From positions 24,811 to 88,810 of the forward strand of contig NZ_JBMGQR010000011.1 of the NCBI RefSeq assembly GCF_049059935.1: a stretch of 64,000 nt of DNA, written 5' to 3'. This DNA is from JAURVT01 sp049059935. GTDB taxonomy: Bacteria; Actinomycetota; Actinomycetes; Propionibacteriales; Nocardioidaceae. Positions 18,444 to 27,316 of the stretch are shown here, piece by piece (position 1 is the first letter of the stretch; every line of letters starts with the position of its first letter). A program made the translations under genes and the position numbers. The notes beneath the pieces were generated by a model. The model was not told the DNA's origin, searched no databases, and worked only from the letters and a program-made list of their open reading frames with translations.

Positions 18444-21400
18444 TCAGAGCTCGGCCAGGACGTCGAGGACGTCCCGGCGGAGCTCGGGCGCGCGGCGCCC
18501 GGCGACGTCGGCGCGCAGGCGGTCGAGCAAGCCCGGCTCGGCCGCCTCGACCGGACCGGTGATCCGTGACCAGCTCATCGACGGCGACGAGCGGTTGGCG
18601 CCGAACACCTCGGCGTGGACGAGCAGCCGGGCCGCGGTGGCCGGTCCGGCGCCGCCGGGCTTGAGCTGCCAGACGGCCAGCGCGTACAGGACCAGCCCGA
18701 CGATCGGGTAGTCGAGCCGTCCTGCGCGTCCCTCCACCAGCCGGGCCGCCTTGGGCACGAGGGCCGCGGCCAGCTCGCGGCCGACGGGGTCGTCGTCCAG
18801 CAGGGCGCGCGCCGACGCCGAGGACGCCTCGCCGAACACCGTCCACGGCTCGTAGCCGCGCTCGTCGGTGGCGCGCCGGCCGAGCGGACGCACGCCCCGC
18901 AGGCGGGTCATCGCCTCGTCGTACCGGCGCACCCCCTCCTCGACATCGCCCCGGGCGAGGGACAGCTCGGCCCGGCTCGCGGCCACCACGAGGGTGCTGC
19001 CGATGCCGCCCGCCACCGCGACGTCGTGCTCGAGCTCCGCGATCGCGGCCGCGGCGTCGTCCAGGCGCCCGCGGTGCAGGTCGACCAGCGCGAGCAGCGC
19101 CCGCACCTCCAGCTCGTCCTCGACGGCCCCGACCTCGCGCAGGGGCACCAGGGCGGCGCGCGCGTGACGCTCGGCCGCCTCGAGGTCGCCCACCTGCATC
19201 CAGATCGACGCGAGCTGGGCGCGCAGGCCCGCCGCCGCCGACGGCCCGTCCTCCTCGCGCCACAGCGTGAGTGCCAGCTCGAGCGACCGCGCCGCCGCCT
19301 GCGGGTCGCCCTCGTTCTCCTGGAAGTGGCCGGCCCAGCCGAGCGCCTGGAGCCGCACCAGCCGGTCGGGGTCGTCGACGAGGGCCGTCAGCGCGGCGAG
19401 GGTGTCGCGGTGCCCGGCCAGGGCGAGCACCACCCGCACCTGCGCCGAGACACGGTCGTCGGCCCCCACGGCACCGAGCTGCGCCAGCCGGTCGACCGAC
19501 ACCGAGCTCTCGGCGGCACCGAACAGCACGGCGTGGGTGGAGAGCGTGGCGAGCACCTCGCGCGTCGGGTCGAGCAGGTGGGGCGGCGGCTCCCAGTCGG
19601 CCAGCACGCCCTCGACCGCGGCGACCACGGAGATGACACGCTGGTGGTCGCCGACGATCGTCCAGTAGCGGCCGAGCGCCCCCACGAGCACCACGGCCGA
19701 CGCGGCGTCGCCGGCGGCGAGCACCTGGCGGAGCACGTCGGCGAGGTTGGCGTCCTCCGGCCGCACCAGGCGGACGCCGTCGGCCTCGTGCGGACCGCGC
19801 AGCAGGCTCGACGCCCGCGTCGCGAGGTCGACCGCCCACCGGCGCTGGGCGTCCTCGGTCTCGGCGCTCTCGCCGGCGGCGGCGAGCTGCACGCGCCCGA
19901 ACTCGCGGACCGTCTCGAGCATCCGGTAGCGCAGGCCGTCCGGGCCCTCCGCGACGTCGAGGAGGGACTGGTCGACGAGCTGCGCGACGGCGTCCAGCGG
20001 GTCGTCGACGGTGCCCGTGACCGCCTCGGCGCCGTCGAGGCCGAACCCGTCGTGGAAGACCGACAGCCGGCGCAGCGCACGCCGCTCGGGCTCGGCGAGG
20101 AGGTTCCAGGACCAGTCGATGACCGCGAGCAGCGTCTGGTGCCGGTCGGGTGCGCCGCGGTCGCCACCGCGGAGCAGGGCGAACCGGTCGCCGAGGCGTC
20201 GCAGCACCTCCTCGACCGACATCGCCCGCACGCGCGCGGCGGCCAGCTCGACGGCCAGCGGCAGTCCGTCCAGGTGCCCGACGAGCTCGGCGACGACCGC
20301 GTCGTCGAGCCGCACCGACGGACGCGCGGCGCGGGCGCGCTGCACGAACAGCGCCGCCGCGTCGTGGGGGGCGAGCGCACCGAGGGGGTAGACGCGCTCG
20401 GCGGCGATGCCGAGCGGCGCGCGGGTGGTGGTGAGGACGCGCAGGTCGCGGGTGGACGCCACGAGCGAGGCCACCAGGTCGGCCACCGCCTCCACGAGGT
20501 GCTCGCAGTTGTCGAGCACGAGCAGCGACGGCGCGGTGTCGAGCTGGTGGGCGATCCGGGTGCGGACGTCGGCGCGCTGCTCGGGCGTCAGCCGCGACCG
20601 TCCGCCGACGGACTCGCGGACGCCGAGCGCCGAGCCCACCTCGGCGACGACGTCGTCGGGCGAGGTGACGCCCACGAGCTCGACGACGTGCACCACCGGC
20701 TGCTCCGCGGTGCGCGCGAGCAGCTGCGCGAGGCGGGTCTTGCCCAGGCCGCCCGCGCCGACCACGGAGGTCACGCGCGAGCGGCGGACCAGCTCGCGGA
20801 GCGCGGCCACGTCGTCGTCGCGGCCCACGAGGTCGGTGGCGTCGTAGCGCAGGCCCGAGCGCACGGGGGCGTCCTGGGCGAGCAGCTCGCCGTACGTGCG
20901 CTGCAGCGCCGCGCCGGGACTGGCACCGAGCCGCTCGAGCAGCCGGGTGCGGTGCCCGTCGTAGCGCGCGAGCGCCGCGGCGTGACCGCGGACGACGGCC
21001 TCGCTGCGCAGCAGGCAGTCGAGCAGCTCCTCGTCGTCCGGACGCTGGGCGGCGGCCCGCTCGAGCACGGCGAGGGCGGCGGCGTGGTCGCCCGCACGGC
21101 TCGCGGCCATCGCGCCGACGAGCGACGCCTCGGCGCGCAGCGACTCCGACCGGCGACGCACCGACGCCAGCGCCCCGTCGGCGCCCGGTGCGCCGGGACC
21201 ACCCAGCGCGAGGGCGGCGTCGGCGGCGCGCACGGCGTCGTCGTGACGCCCCGCGGCGTAGGCGGCACGCGCGTCGGCGACGAGGTCGGCCTGCGCGAGC
21301 GCGTCCACGTCCGCCCGGGCGACGCCGAGGCGGTAGCCGGTCGGGGTGCGCTCGACGACGTCGGCGGCGGTGGCGGCACGCACCCGCGACACGAGCACCT

Positions 21401-21578
21401 GCAGCGCCTTGGTGGGGTGCGCGGGTCGGTCGTCGGCCCACACCTCCTCGACCAGGCGCTCCACCGACGGGCCCCGCGGCTCCTCGGCGAGAGCGGCGAG
21501 CAGGGCCTGCGGACGTTCGCCGACGACCACCTCACCCTGCCAGCGCACCCCGTCGAGGAGCGTCAGGGCGGCGGGCAC
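18444..21578 (-). CDS. AfsR/SARP-like transcriptional regulator with BTAD and NTPase domains
   Basis: A 1044-residue STAND-type regulator. The N-terminal part resembles a winged helix plus bacterial transcriptional activation domain (residues 1 to about 245, HPTKALQVLVSRVRAA). A P-loop NTPase follows with VVGAGGLGKTRLAQ and Walker B SLLVLDNCEH, then the DGLPLAVELAA motif and a long TPR-like helical C-terminal half. Such proteins often control secondary metabolism, but no biosynthetic cluster is visible. The GTG start at 21578 is fixed by TATGCT 6 bases upstream. It is convergent with drrAB and divergent from thioredoxin. Confidence 0.86.
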   Translation of the reverse strand: MPAALTLLDGVRWQGEVVVGERPQALLAALAEEPRGPSVERLVEEVWADDRPAHPTKALQVLVSRVRAATAADVVERTPTGYRLGVARADVDALAQADLVADARAAYAAGRHDDAVRAADAALALGGPGAPGADGALASVRRRSESLRAEASLVGAMAASRAGDHAAALAVLERAAAQRPDDEELLDCLLRSEAVVRGHAAALARYDGHRTRLLERLGASPGAALQRTYGELLAQDAPVRSGLRYDATDLVGRDDDVAALRELVRRSRVTSVVGAGGLGKTRLAQLLARTAEQPVVHVVELVGVTSPDDVVAEVGSALGVRESVGGRSRLTPEQRADVRTRIAHQLDTAPSLLVLDNCEHLVEAVADLVASLVASTRDLRVLTTTRAPLGIAAERVYPLGALAPHDAAALFVQRARAARPSVRLDDAVVAELVGHLDGLPLAVELAAARVRAMSVEEVLRRLGDRFALLRGGDRGAPDRHQTLLAVIDWSWNLLAEPERRALRRLSVFHDGFGLDGAEAVTGTVDDPLDAVAQLVDQSLLDVAEGPDGLRYRMLETVREFGRVQLAAAGESAETEDAQRRWAVDLATRASSLLRGPHEADGVRLVRPEDANLADVLRQVLAAGDAASAVVLVGALGRYWTIVGDHQRVISVVAAVEGVLADWEPPPHLLDPTREVLATLSTHAVLFGAAESSVSVDRLAQLGAVGADDRVSAQVRVVLALAGHRDTLAALTALVDDPDRLVRLQALGWAGHFQENEGDPQAAARSLELALTLWREEDGPSAAAGLRAQLASIWMQVGDLEAAERHARAALVPLREVGAVEDELEVRALLALVDLHRGRLDDAAAAIAELEHDVAVAGGIGSTLVVAASRAELSLARGDVEEGVRRYDEAMTRLRGVRPLGRRATDERGYEPWTVFGEASSASARALLDDDPVGRELAAALVPKAARLVEGRAGRLDYPIVGLVLYALAVWQLKPGGAGPATAARLLVHAEVFGANRSSPSMSWSRITGPVEAAEPGLLDRLRADVAGRRAPELRRDVLDVLAEL

Positions 21579-21584
21579 CCGGCC

Positions 21585-21590
21585 AGCATA
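21585..21590 (-). promoter_or_regulatory. -10 element of a leaderless promoter (SARP-like regulator)
   Basis: On the minus strand TATGCT is followed by 6 bases and GTG 21578. Confidence 0.5.
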
Positions 21591-21681
21591 GGAGCGGTCG
21601 CCGTCGGCGCAGGGAATCGGTGTCGGGGGGCGGTGGTTGTCACCAGGTGAAGGCACACCGACCGCACCGGAAGGACTCCCC

Positions 21682-22071
21682 GTGAGCACCACCACCCTGA
21701 CCGCCGACCGCTTCATGGAGACCATCGAGGGCGACGGCATCGTGCTCGTGGACTTCTGGGCCGAGTGGTGCGGACCGTGCCGCCAGTTCGGCCCGGTGTT
21801 CGAGGCCGCCTCGGAGCAGCACGCCGACATCACCTTCGCCAAGGTCGACACCGAGGCCGAGCAGCAGCTCGCCGGCAGCCTCGGCATCTCCTCGATCCCC
21901 ACGCTGATGGCGTTCCGCGACGGCGTCTGCCTGTTCAACGAGGCGGGCGCGCTGCCGGCCCCGTCGCTCGAGCAGCTGATCGGCGCCGTGCGCGAGGTCG
22001 ACATGGTCGACGTCCACCGCCAGGTCGAGGCGCAGAAGGCCGCCGAGGGCGACGACGCCGCTCAGGCCTGA
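21682..22071 (+). CDS. trxA: thioredoxin
   Basis: A 129-residue thioredoxin-fold reductant of protein disulfides. The redox motif WCGPC has Cys30 and Cys33, preceded by VLVDFWAEW. The cis-proline is in SSIPTLMAF. The C terminus has about 20 extra charged residues (HRQVEAQKAAEGDD) compared with E. coli TrxA. GTG 21682 has an AAGGA ribosome site upstream. No thioredoxin reductase is adjacent. It may be a secondary thioredoxin. Confidence 0.9.
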   Translation: MSTTTLTADRFMETIEGDGIVLVDFWAEWCGPCRQFGPVFEAASEQHADITFAKVDTEAEQQLAGSLGISSIPTLMAFRDGVCLFNEAGALPAPSLEQLIGAVREVDMVDVHRQVEAQKAAEGDDAAQA

Positions 22072-22091
22072 CGCCGGTCCGCTCCTGCGGG

Positions 22092-22097
22092 CAGACT
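22092..22097 (+). promoter_or_regulatory. -10-like element before the PHP gene
   Basis: CAGACT is followed by 6 bases and ATG 22104. It deviates from TAnnnT at the first position, so the promoter call is weak. Confidence 0.3.
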
Positions 22098-22103
22098 GGT
22101 CCC

Positions 22104-23129
22104 ATGGACCCGGTGGCGGCACTGCGCGAGATCGGCTTCTGGATGGAGCGCGCCCGCGCCGACACCCACCGGGTCCAGGCCTACCGGCGCGCGGCCGACG
22201 TCGTCGAGGCGCTGGACGCCGACGAGCGGTCCGCGCTGGAGACGTCGCGGCAGTGGAAGGACCTGCCGGGCATCGGCCCGAGCACGGCCAAGGCGATCAG
22301 CCAGGCCGTCGCGGGCCGCGTGCCCGACAAGCTGGCGACCGTCCGCGACGAGGCCGAGCCCATCGGGCCCGAGGGCGCCGACCTGCGCGCGGCCCTCAAG
22401 GGCGACCTGCACACGCACTCGGACTGGTCCGACGGCGGCAGCCCGATCGCCGAGATGATGCGCACCGCCGCGTCCCTCGGCCACGAGTACTGCGCGCTCA
22501 CCGACCACTCCCCCCGCCTGACCGTCGCCAACGGCCTGTCGCCGGAGCGGCTGCGCCGTCAGCTGGACGTGGTGGCCGGGCTGAACGCCGAGCTCGCGCC
22601 GTTCCGCGTGCTCACCGGCATCGAGGTCGACATCCTCGACGACGGCTCGCTCGACCAGGAGGCCGAGCTGCTCGAGCGGCTCGACGTCGTGGTGGCGAGC
22701 GTCCACTCCAAGCTCAAGGCCGACTCCGACACGATGACCCGCCGGATGGTGACCGCCGCGGCCAACCCGCACGTCGACGTCCTCGGGCACTGCACCGGGC
22801 GGCTCGTGGAGGGCGGACGCGGCACCCGTCCGGAGTCGGCGTTCGACGCCGAGATGGTGTTCGAGGCGTGCGCCCGCTTCGACACCGCCGTCGAGATCAA
22901 CAGCCGTCCGGAGCGTCGCGACCCCCCGATGCGCCTGATCGAGCTGGCCCGCGACACCGGCTGCCTGTTCTCGATCGACACCGACGCCCACGCCCCCGGC
23001 CAGCTGGACTTCCTCGGCTACGGCTGCGCCCGCGCCACGCAGGCCGGCCTCGGCCCCGACCGCGTCGTCAACGCGTGGTCCGCCGACGACCTGCTCGCCT
23101 GGACCGCCGAGCACCGCACCGCCCTCTGA
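22104..23129 (+). CDS. PHP domain protein, PolX C-terminal-like
   Basis: A 341-residue protein with a short N-terminal helical region (residues 1-75) containing the helix-hairpin-helix DLPGIGPSTAKAI, then a PHP phosphoesterase domain with the metal motifs GDLHTHSDWSDG, TDHSPR, EVDIL, VASVHSK, HCTGR and the end IDTDAHAPGQL. The order resembles the C-terminal half of bacterial DNA polymerase X, but the nucleotidyltransferase domain is absent. It probably hydrolyses phosphoesters, perhaps in DNA repair. It follows trxA by 32 bases but has its own possible promoter. Confidence 0.85.
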   Translation: MDPVAALREIGFWMERARADTHRVQAYRRAADVVEALDADERSALETSRQWKDLPGIGPSTAKAISQAVAGRVPDKLATVRDEAEPIGPEGADLRAALKGDLHTHSDWSDGGSPIAEMMRTAASLGHEYCALTDHSPRLTVANGLSPERLRRQLDVVAGLNAELAPFRVLTGIEVDILDDGSLDQEAELLERLDVVVASVHSKLKADSDTMTRRMVTAAANPHVDVLGHCTGRLVEGGRGTRPESAFDAEMVFEACARFDTAVEINSRPERRDPPMRLIELARDTGCLFSIDTDAHAPGQLDFLGYGCARATQAGLGPDRVVNAWSADDLLAWTAEHRTAL

Positions 23130-23149
23130 CCCCGGGGCGAGTGCTCGTC

Positions 23150-23203
23150 GAGTTCCGCCTCAGCTACCTGTCGGGGTCGCCGACAGGTAACTGAGCCGGA
23201 AGT
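23150..23203. terminator. long imperfect hairpin between convergent genes
   Basis: Core arms CTCAGCTACCTGTCGG (23159-23174) and CCGACAGGTAACTGAG (23180-23195) pair at 15 of 16 positions around a 5-base loop. Pairing extends outward through TTCCG/CGGAA. It fills the space between the PHP gene and the convergent flavin oxidase, so it probably terminates both. Confidence 0.7.
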
Positions 23204-23223
23204 CAACGCCGGACGGCGGGGAC

Positions 23224-24483
23224 TCAGAGGCCGAGGTGGCGGCGGGTGAAGTCGTTGACGAAGACGCCGTCGGGGTCGCTCTTGCGGACGAGGGCGACGA
23301 GGTCGTCCATGCGCGGGTAGGAGGCGGCGACGTCGGCGGGGTCGAGGGAGAAGACCTTGCCCCAGTGGGGACGCGGCGAGAACGGCGCGATGGCCTCCTC
23401 GACGGCGGCGACGACGGGCATGACGCGGGCGGCGTCGTCGGTCCAGGTGAAGTGCAGGGCGACGGCGTCGCGCTGGTGGGTCGGGCTGATCCACAGGTCG
23501 TCGGCGGCGACGGTGCGGATCTCGTGCACGAGCAGCACCCCGGGGAACAGGTGCGCCACGGCGCGCAGCGCCCGGACGGCCTCGGGCCCGTGCTCGCGGG
23601 GCACCAGGTACTCGGACTGGATCTCGTCGCCGCTGCTCGGCGTGAACGCGAGGCGGAAGTGCGGCAGCCGCTCGTTCCACGGCCCGGGGACGCCGAGCTG
23701 CTGGGTGGCCGCGCTGGGGTCGATGCCGGTGATCGCGTGCTGGGCGGTGGTGGCCAGCGTGCCGCCCCACCGCTCGGGCTCGGCGGGGCCGTCGCCGACG
23801 ACGTCCACGCGCGACTTCACCCAGACCTTCTCGAGCACGTCCGGGCGCGACCAGTCGGTGAACGCGCTGACGCTGTAGCCGGCGGCCATCACCTCGGCCA
23901 TCTGCTCGACGTAGGTCTCGAGCGGGACGTCGAGCCAGACGTCCTGACGCACGTCGAACGCGGGCTGGGTGCGCACCGTCAGGCGCGTCATGACGCCCAG
24001 CGAGCCGAGCGCGAGCACGGCTCCGCCGAAGACGTCGGGGTCGTCGGCCCGGGTGAGCGTGACGAGCTCGCCGTCGGCGGTGACCAGCTCGACGCCCTCG
24101 ACGGCCGTCGAGAGGTTGCCCAGGGCGTCGCCCGACCCGTGGGTGCCCGTGGCGACGGCGCCGGCCAGCGAGATGTGGGGCAGCGAGCCCAGGTTGTGCA
24201 GGGCGCGCCCCCAGGACGTCAGCTCGGCCGCGACCTCCCCGAAGTGCCGTCCGGCGGCGACGGTGACCAGCTCGCCGCCGGGCTCGACGACGCTGGGCAG
24301 GTCCAGCCCGCGGACGGTGACGAGCGCGGCGTCGGAGTCGGCCACCGTCGAGAAGGAGTGGCCGGAGCCGAGGACGCGCAGCCGGCGGGCGTCGGCCACG
24401 ACCTGTTGCAGCTGCTCGACCGTCGTCGGCCGGTGCAGGACGTCGGTGGAGAACGTGACGTTCCCCGCCCAGTTGGTGAGCAT
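23224..24483 (-). CDS. FAD-binding sugar-alcohol/aldonolactone oxidase family protein
   Basis: A 419-residue VAO-family flavoprotein. The FAD domain contains LGSGHSFS, where His42 is the expected site of covalent FAD attachment, and LPHISLAGAVATGTHGSG for the pyrophosphate. The C-terminal half (WGKVFSLDP, MDDLVALVRKSDPDGVFVNDFTRRHLG) matches the alditol/xylitol oxidase branch. It probably oxidises a polyol or lactone with oxygen, producing hydrogen peroxide. ATG 24483 is preferred, with GGAGGGG upstream. The substrate is not established. Confidence 0.82.
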   Translation of the reverse strand: MLTNWAGNVTFSTDVLHRPTTVEQLQQVVADARRLRVLGSGHSFSTVADSDAALVTVRGLDLPSVVEPGGELVTVAAGRHFGEVAAELTSWGRALHNLGSLPHISLAGAVATGTHGSGDALGNLSTAVEGVELVTADGELVTLTRADDPDVFGGAVLALGSLGVMTRLTVRTQPAFDVRQDVWLDVPLETYVEQMAEVMAAGYSVSAFTDWSRPDVLEKVWVKSRVDVVGDGPAEPERWGGTLATTAQHAITGIDPSAATQQLGVPGPWNERLPHFRLAFTPSSGDEIQSEYLVPREHGPEAVRALRAVAHLFPGVLLVHEIRTVAADDLWISPTHQRDAVALHFTWTDDAARVMPVVAAVEEAIAPFSPRPHWGKVFSLDPADVAASYPRMDDLVALVRKSDPDGVFVNDFTRRHLGL

Positions 24484-24626
24484 GTGAGACCCCTCCGCGT
24501 CGGCCCGTCCCAGACGGGTGGGGCGACGCAATCCTAGGGGTCGGACCAAGCCCCTGACCCACCTGGAGGAGGTCGCCGGAGGTGGTGGTGAAGATCACGA
24601 TCACCGATGGAGCCAAAGCGGTCGTC

Positions 24627-24651
24627 GTGTCGTTCACTGGGGTGACGACAC
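24627..24651. promoter_or_regulatory. inverted repeat in the leader of the 24680 gene
   Basis: GTGTCGTTCAC (24627-24637) and GTGACGACAC (24642-24651) pair with one bulge. It is 28 bases upstream of ATG 24680 and could be an operator or leader hairpin. Confidence 0.35.
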
Positions 24652-24679
24652 CGCACCGTGCACCCCACCTGAGGACTTG

Positions 24680-25222
24680 ATGAACCGACTGTTCGCGCGC
24701 GCCGACCACGACGATCCCGCGTCCCTGCAGACGGGCTACCTGCTGACGCTGACGTCGACCGCCGCGATCATCCTCGCCTCGTTCTTCCGCCCGTCGCACG
24801 TGCTGTCGATCCTCGCCCTGGTCCTCGCCACCGTGGGCATCGCGGCCGGTCTGGTCTGCCACGTGACGGTGCGTCGGGCCCACGTGCACCGCAACGCCCG
24901 GCACCGCGCCTGGGCCGACTCGGAGAGGACGGGGCTGACCGAGTTCCGCGCCGACCTGCTGTCGCGCGAGCACGCCGTCGACGAGCTCGACCGCTCGTGG
25001 GGCCTGCCGCTCGGCGTGAGCTTCGCGCTCGTGCTGTCGGCGATGATCGTCCCGTGGGAGATGCTCGCCCCGCTCGCCCCGGCGTCGGACGTCGACCTGC
25101 TCACCACGTGCTGGCTCGTCGTGTCGCTCAGCGGCGCCCTGGTCGCCGCCGTGCTGTCCGCCGTCGCCGGCGTCCGGTCCGAGACGACCTCCCTGCCCCA
25201 GCTGGAGCACGAGGACGCCTGA
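24680..25222 (+). CDS. hypothetical membrane protein, four transmembrane segments
   Basis: A 180-residue protein of unrecognised family. Four hydrophobic stretches are visible: residues about 19-37 (YLLTLTSTAAIILASFF), 40-62 (VLSILALVLATVGIAAGLV), 115-130 (LGVSFALVLSAMIVPW) and 145-170 (WLVVSLSGALVAAVLSAVAG). Between helices 2 and 3 is a charged loop of about 50 residues rich in Arg, His and Glu. ATG 24680 follows GAGGAC, a fair ribosome site. The tail is acidic. Function unknown. Confidence 0.72.
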   Translation: MNRLFARADHDDPASLQTGYLLTLTSTAAIILASFFRPSHVLSILALVLATVGIAAGLVCHVTVRRAHVHRNARHRAWADSERTGLTEFRADLLSREHAVDELDRSWGLPLGVSFALVLSAMIVPWEMLAPLAPASDVDLLTTCWLVVSLSGALVAAVLSAVAGVRSETTSLPQLEHEDA

Positions 25223-25231
25223 CGCCGCGCG

Positions 25232-26746
25232 TCAGCGGGCAGGGCCCGCCGGCGGGTAGGGCGTCACCAGCTGGTCGACCGGCGCGAAGTCGTCGGTGAG
25301 CACGCGGGCGTCGCCGGCGAAGTCGGCGACCTCGGCGCCCGTGCGCACCGTGTAGGGGGTGCTGCGTCCGTCGAGGCGCGCCTGCAGCGCGTCGGCGTCG
25401 AGCTCGCGGTCCGAGGCCAGCACCACCACGTTGCCGCCGCGGTCGCCGTCGAGGGTGTCGGGGTTCGCCGTGACGACCACGTGGTCGAACACCGAGGCCA
25501 GCGTGGCCACCTCGGCGCGGGCGAAGTCCATCGGCCCGTAGTCGATCAGGTTGACCGCGTAGACGCCGTCGTCCACCAGGACGCGGTGCACCGCGCGGGC
25601 CGTCTCCTGCGTGGTGAGGTGCCAGGGCACGGCGACGCCGCCGAACGCGTCGCCGACGACGAGGTCGCGGCTCGTGTCGGTGAGCCGCTCGATGCCGCGG
25701 CGGCCGTCCTCGACGCGGACGTCGATGCCTTCGCCCGTCGTCAGCCCGAGGCGGTCGCGGTCGATCCCGACGACGCCGGCGTCGATCTCCGAGACCAGGC
25801 TGCGGGTGCCGGGGCGCACCTCGTCGAGGTAGCGCGGCAGCGTCAGCCCGCCGCCGCCCACGTGGTAAGCCCGCAGCGCCTGCCCGGACGGCCACGCGGT
25901 GTCGGTGAGCGAGGCCACCGCCTGCACGTAGTCGAAGTCGAGGAACGTCGGGTCCTCGAGGTCGACGTAGGAGTGCCGCAGGGTGTCGAGCTCGAGGATG
26001 CGCCCGCTGGGACGCTCGGGGTCGGCGACCACCCGCGCGCAGTGGTAGGTGGTCTCGACGTCGCAGTCGCCGGGGGCCAGGGCCGACGCCGTCGCGCCGA
26101 TCAGCGTCACGACCACCGGCGCCACCGCACCGCGCCAGCCGCGCGTCCCGATGCCGACGGCGACCGCCCCCACCAGCAGGACGATGCCGAGCGCCACCAG
26201 GATCGCGGTGACGGGCACCGCGGCGACGAACACGAACCCGGTGAGGACCGTGCCGACGATGGCACCGGTGGTCCCGACGCCGGACAGGCGTCCGACGACC
26301 GAGCCCGTCTCGTCGAGCGTGGTCAGCCGCAGCTTGGTGACCATCGGCGTCACGGCCGACAGCAGCGCGCCGGGCACCAGGATGGTCAGCGCCGCGACCC
26401 CCAGCACCGAGGTCTGGTCGCCGCCCCGGGCCAGCTCACCGGTGGTGCGGACGAGGAACGGGGTCGCGACGACCACGGCGCCGGAGACCGCCAGGAGCGG
26501 CGCGAGCGTGCGGCGCGGCGGGACGAGGTCGGCGAACCGTCCCCCGGCCCACGAGCCGAAGGCGATCGCGGCCAGCGCGATGCCGATCACCAGGGTGTTG
26601 GTCTGCAGCGTGAGCCCGAGGTACGGGGCGAGCAGCCGCAGGGCCACCAGCTCGACGACGAGGACGGCCGCCGACGAGCCGAAGACGAGCGCGTGGGCGG
26701 CGACGGGTCCGAGCGACTCGGCAGGGCGGGGTGGGTCCTGGCTCAC
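25232..26746 (-). CDS. fused membrane/spermidine synthase-like protein
   Basis: A 504-residue protein. The N-terminal half has seven or so transmembrane helices (AAVLVVELVALRLLAPYLG, TNTLVIGIALAAIAFGSW and others) as in fused MFS/spermidine synthases. The C-terminal half is a Rossmann methyltransferase-like domain with YHVGGGGLTLPRYL, SEIDAGVV, RVEDGRRGIE and VGDAFGGVAVPWHLTT, where the usual D of the spermidine synthase active site is in GDAFGG. No separate decarboxylase gene is nearby, so polyamine synthesis is not assured. GTG start at 26746. Confidence 0.83.
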   Translation of the reverse strand: MSQDPPRPAESLGPVAAHALVFGSSAAVLVVELVALRLLAPYLGLTLQTNTLVIGIALAAIAFGSWAGGRFADLVPPRRTLAPLLAVSGAVVVATPFLVRTTGELARGGDQTSVLGVAALTILVPGALLSAVTPMVTKLRLTTLDETGSVVGRLSGVGTTGAIVGTVLTGFVFVAAVPVTAILVALGIVLLVGAVAVGIGTRGWRGAVAPVVVTLIGATASALAPGDCDVETTYHCARVVADPERPSGRILELDTLRHSYVDLEDPTFLDFDYVQAVASLTDTAWPSGQALRAYHVGGGGLTLPRYLDEVRPGTRSLVSEIDAGVVGIDRDRLGLTTGEGIDVRVEDGRRGIERLTDTSRDLVVGDAFGGVAVPWHLTTQETARAVHRVLVDDGVYAVNLIDYGPMDFARAEVATLASVFDHVVVTANPDTLDGDRGGNVVVLASDRELDADALQARLDGRSTPYTVRTGAEVADFAGDARVLTDDFAPVDQLVTPYPPAGPAR

Positions 26747-26791
26747 CCGGTGATCCTGCCACCGGGTGGGTGGGCACCCGACGCGGGCGTC

Positions 26792-27217
26792 TCAGGGGCA
26801 GGGCAGGAAGGGACGGAGCGGGTCGAACGCGCGCCCGACCTCCTCGGCGACGACGTTGCGGCCCTGGCGTGCGACGTCCACGAGCGAGGGGTTCGCGACC
26901 TGCCCGAAGACCGCCCTCCCCAGCAGCTGCAGGAAGATCTCCAGGCAGTCCGCGACGTCGTCGACCGAGCGGGGGTCGTCGCCCACGTCCACCCGGAGCT
27001 CCACCAGACCGCTGCGGTCGCGCTCGGCGAGCAGGTCGCACGGCAGGGAGCGGGAGGACAGGAGCTGCCTGAACCCGGACGCCTGGCCGGCCGACAGCGT
27101 CAGCACCACCTGCGTCGACGGCCCCTGCAGCGGGTGCACCAGCACGATCGCCGGATCGCCGTCGGGCTCGTCGTGGGAGCGCGACGGTCGGCCGTCGGGC
27201 TCGACTGTCCGGGACAT
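26792..27217 (-). CDS. hypothetical protein
   Basis: A 141-residue soluble protein without recognised family. The N terminus is polar (residues 1-20), followed by an alternating strand/helix region (AIVLVHPLQGPSTQVVLTLSAGQ) and a helical C-terminal half (VDDVADCLEIFLQLLGRAVFG). Cys residues are at CDLL, DCLE and the C-terminal CP. It lies between the methyltransferase gene and the spermidine synthase-like gene on the same strand. The opposite strand is open only as a shadow. Real but uncharacterised is the best reading. Confidence 0.6.
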   Translation of the reverse strand: MSRTVEPDGRPSRSHDEPDGDPAIVLVHPLQGPSTQVVLTLSAGQASGFRQLLSSRSLPCDLLAERDRSGLVELRVDVGDDPRSVDDVADCLEIFLQLLGRAVFGQVANPSLVDVARQGRNVVAEEVGRAFDPLRPFLPCP

Positions 27218-27316
27218 CGGCGAACTCGTTTCTCGCAGCTCAAGTTCTCGGTGGATCGTGGCGCACGGGTCCGACGCCGAGAGGTCCGAGCCGCTCCGAC
27301 GGCCCGAGGCGAGATC

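Noticed and set aside
24518..24679. Upstream extension of the 24680 membrane protein gene
   Set aside because: The extension is promoter and hairpin sequence; ATG 24680 has a ribosome site and precedes the first helix.
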